Shown: positions 23,204 through 24,938 of the stretch, one piece after another
Numbering within the stretch: position 1 is the first letter of the stretch
How the letters are laid out: each line of letters opens with the position of its first letter
From: JBFEUI01 sp041547565
Lineage (GTDB): Bacteria; Pseudomonadota; Gammaproteobacteria; Thiohalomonadales; Thiohalomonadaceae
NCBI GenBank assembly: GCA_041547565.1
Contig: JBFEUI010000034.1
Coordinates: 1 to 24,938, forward strand
DNA: 24,938 nucleotides
Direction: 5' to 3'
Translations under genes and position numbers: made by a program
Notes under the pieces: model-generated
What the model saw: the letters and a program-made list of their open reading frames with translations, nothing else
Databases searched by the model: none
Told to the model about the DNA's origin: nothing

Positions 23204-24378
23204 TGCCACCTCTCCTCCTCCTGCCACGGCAGCGGCGCAACATCGGGATGCGGCCAGTCGACACTCTCGCCGTCACCACGTGCCGTCACATCCAGAAGCA
23301 ACTTTTCCACCTCATCGGCCACGCGCGGTGCCAGCGCCAGCTTGGTCGGCCACACGGTAATCACCTTATTCTGCTCCTCGACAAAAACATTGTCGGGACG
23401 CGAGCCATCAGCCATACGAACCTCGGCACGATCAATACTCAGGGTGCTCCACTCGCAGGCGGAAAAATCGATCCATGGAAAGAGGCTTGCAAGCTCTTCA
23501 CGGGTTGCGGCGATCTGCTCTTCCCTGCCGCGCTGTACACCCTGCTCTGCCGGCTGTCCCCCGATATACCAGAGCGTGTTACCCGTCGCATCACGATGGC
23601 TGGTAATGGTGATCCTTGGCAACGCATTGGCACCGAGGCAGTGTGCATACACGCCGGCGGGCAAGGCCTTGCCCCTTAGCATCACCATATGCAGCGGCCG
23701 GCGCTGCATCTGCGGCCGTTCACGCCCCAGCTGCTGCAGCAGGGCCTCGTTGCCGGCACCGGCGCAGAGCACCAGGCGCTGTGCCTCGATGCGACGTGCG
23801 CCGCTCAGCAGGACACTGCCAGGTTGTTCGGGATCGAGTTTCATTTCATCGGCCTGAAAGATCACGTCGCGTTGCGGTGCCGCCATTGCCTCAACAAGCG
23901 AAGCGGTATCGAGTACCGGCTCATCGAGGCGGTAGACCTGCCCCCTGAAGCGGGGATCGCGGAACAGCGCCGGGCGTTCATCCCCTTCCAGCGCCCGGGT
24001 ACGGGAGCGCATCAGCTTGCTGGCGAAAAAACCGGCCATGCGTGAGGTAAGGCTGGCGGTGGACCACATGTACTGGTGATCCGACATCAGTTTGACCGCC
24101 GTGAGGTCCAACTCGCCGCTGCCCTCCAGGCAGGCACGCCAGCGGTGGGGCATCTCGATGATCGCCTCGGAAGAGCCGGTAAGCTTGCCGGTCAGCGCAT
24201 ACTTGGTGCCGCCGTGGATGATGCCCTGGGCATAACGGGTCTGGCCACTGCCCAGTGCCCGGCTCTCCAACAGGGCGACACGGTAGCCGGCATTGCGCAG
24301 GCGGTTGAGCAACCACAGACCGGCAACACCGCCACCGATGATGGCAACATCCAGCGACAGCTTCTGTGCTTGCGTCAT
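23200..24378 (-). CDS. FAD-dependent oxidoreductase (DAO family)
   Basis: A 392-residue flavoprotein of the D-amino-acid oxidase/glycerol-3-phosphate dehydrogenase-like superfamily. The FAD-binding Rossmann motif is VAIIGGGVAGLWLLNRL (11-27) with acidic E38 ending strand 2. RYAQGIIHGGTKYAL (48-62) follows, and RLVLCAGAGNEALL is the second conserved block. The C-terminal part has WYIGGQPAEQG and VWPTKLALAP. No N-terminal signal is seen, so it is probably cytosolic or membrane-associated. The substrate is unknown; a 2-hydroxy acid, amino acid or sugar acid is possible. It sits 38 bp after hldE and overlaps the aldo/keto reductase, suggesting both act in one pathway. Confidence 0.88.
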   Translation of the reverse strand: MTQAQKLSLDVAIIGGGVAGLWLLNRLRNAGYRVALLESRALGSGQTRYAQGIIHGGTKYALTGKLTGSSEAIIEMPHRWRACLEGSGELDLTAVKLMSDHQYMWSTASLTSRMAGFFASKLMRSRTRALEGDERPALFRDPRFRGQVYRLDEPVLDTASLVEAMAAPQRDVIFQADEMKLDPEQPGSVLLSGARRIEAQRLVLCAGAGNEALLQQLGRERPQMQRRPLHMVMLRGKALPAGVYAHCLGANALPRITITSHRDATGNTLWYIGGQPAEQGVQRGREEQIAATREELASLFPWIDFSACEWSTLSIDRAEVRMADGSRPDNVFVEEQNKVITVWPTKLALAPRVADEVEKLLLDVTARGDGESVDWPHPDVAPLPWQEEERWH

Positions 24379-24416
24379 CGCGTGGAAACCCCTGCCATGG
24401 AAAAATTAATCAGCCT

Positions 24417-24938
24417 TTACCCCTTCTGCTCGGAGTCCCTGATCGCGGCAATCAGTCCGGTGGTCGACACGTTATCGACATAGGTCATCACCTTGACCTC
24501 GCCACCGGCTTCGCGCACACAGTCTCCGCCGGGGATCTTGTCCGGCTCGTTGTCGCCGCCCTTGACCAGCACGTCGGGCTGGACCCGGCAGATGAGCCGT
24601 GTCGGCGTATCTTCAAAAAAGGGCACCACCCAGTCGACACAGTCGAGTGCGGAGAGCACGCGCATACGCCGCTCCAGCGTATTCACCGGCCGCTCTTCGC
24701 CCTTGAGGCGCTTGACCGAGGCATCGTCATTGACCGCCACAATCAGCCGGTCACCGAGGCGCGCCGCCTGTTCAAGGTAGGTCACATGGCCGGCATGCAG
24801 GATATCGAAACAGCCATTGGTCATAACCACCTTTTCGTGGTGCGCCTTCGCCTCCTGCACCAGTGCCGTCAGTTTGTCTTCGTCGACAATACCCTGCTCG
24901 ACCTCCTCCAGTTCGCGCATGGCGCGCCGGATCTCGGG
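24417..24938 (-). CDS. hldE: HldE, C-terminal adenylyltransferase part (5' end outside window)
   Basis: HldE is bifunctional: an N-terminal sugar kinase makes heptose 1,7-bisphosphate, and the C-terminal domain adenylylates heptose 1-phosphate to give ADP-heptose. Only the last 173 residues lie in the window. They include the linker GIVDEDKLTALVQEAK, the nucleotidyltransferase motif TNGCFDILHAGHVTYLEQA with HAGH, VAVNDDASVKRLKG, and DVLVKGGDNEPDKIPGGDCV. The frame stays open to the window edge through residues before the ATG at 24920, so that ATG is internal rather than the true start. The linker fits the fused form, not a separate HldC. ADP-heptose is the donor for the GT9 enzymes encoded nearby. 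Confidence 0.94.
   Translation of the reverse strand, partial: PEIRRAMRELEEVEQGIVDEDKLTALVQEAKAHHEKVVMTNGCFDILHAGHVTYLEQAARLGDRLIVAVNDDASVKRLKGEERPVNTLERRMRVLSALDCVDWVVPFFEDTPTRLICRVQPDVLVKGGDNEPDKIPGGDCVREAGGEVKVMTYVDNVSTTGLIAAIRDSEQKG

Noticed and set aside
24417..24920. Complete stand-alone heptose adenylyltransferase starting at ATG 24920
   Set aside because: The frame stays open to the window edge and the residues match the HldE linker, so the ATG is most likely internal.

Overview
The window looks like chromosomal DNA of a gammaproteobacterium. It is GC-rich by eye, and the proteins have gammaproteobacterial layouts: LpxL, WaaA, KdkA, WaaF, a WaaE-like GT2 and HldE, with thiC and a tolC-type gene next door. 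I cannot name the genus. Sulfur-oxidising Chromatiales-type bacteria are a guess only. I saw no insertion sequence, tRNA, rRNA or CRISPR array. The window is mostly a lipopolysaccharide (LPS) inner-core and surface-glycan region.

Layout. (1) 271-2374, minus strand: thiC under a TPP riboswitch. (2) 2592-8109, plus strand: a frameshifted isoaspartate methyltransferase-like gene behind a terminator-like leader, then a tolC-type outer-membrane channel, an isochorismatase-family hydrolase, a hemerythrin-domain protein, lpxL and waaA. (3) 8114-8830, minus strand: kdkA (Kdo kinase), converging on waaA and starting 3 bp from a divergent gene. (4) 8834-15131, plus strand: a GT9 heptosyltransferase, a membrane LTA-synthase-like transferase, ugd, a UDP-xylose synthase and a GT8 glycosyltransferase. 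(5) 15141-18167, minus strand: GT4, SAM methyltransferase and GT4. (6) 18434-19513, plus strand: a third GT9 protein with an apparent AUC start. (7) 19491-24938, minus strand: the 3' part of hldE, an FAD oxidoreductase, an aldo/keto reductase, waaF, a WaaE-like GT2 and a GT4.

How they fit together. LpxL completes lipid A acylation, WaaA adds Kdo and KdkA phosphorylates it. HldE makes ADP-heptose for the GT9 enzymes. The GT2, GT4 and GT8 enzymes probably extend the core. Ugd plus UXS give UDP-glucuronate and UDP-xylose as donors. The LTA-synthase-like protein could add a phosphoglycerol- or phosphoethanolamine-type group in the periplasm. Enzyme families are read with good confidence; exact sugars, linkages and acceptors are not determined by the sequence.

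Most worth a second look: the AUC start behind a near-perfect Shine-Dalgarno and an in-frame 11-codon mini-ORF (18395-18470); the intrinsic-terminator leader or small RNA at about 2486-2568 and its 11-bp motif repeated before tolC; the -1 frameshift in the methyltransferase gene; the redox pair between hldE and waaF; and the UDP-xylose module.
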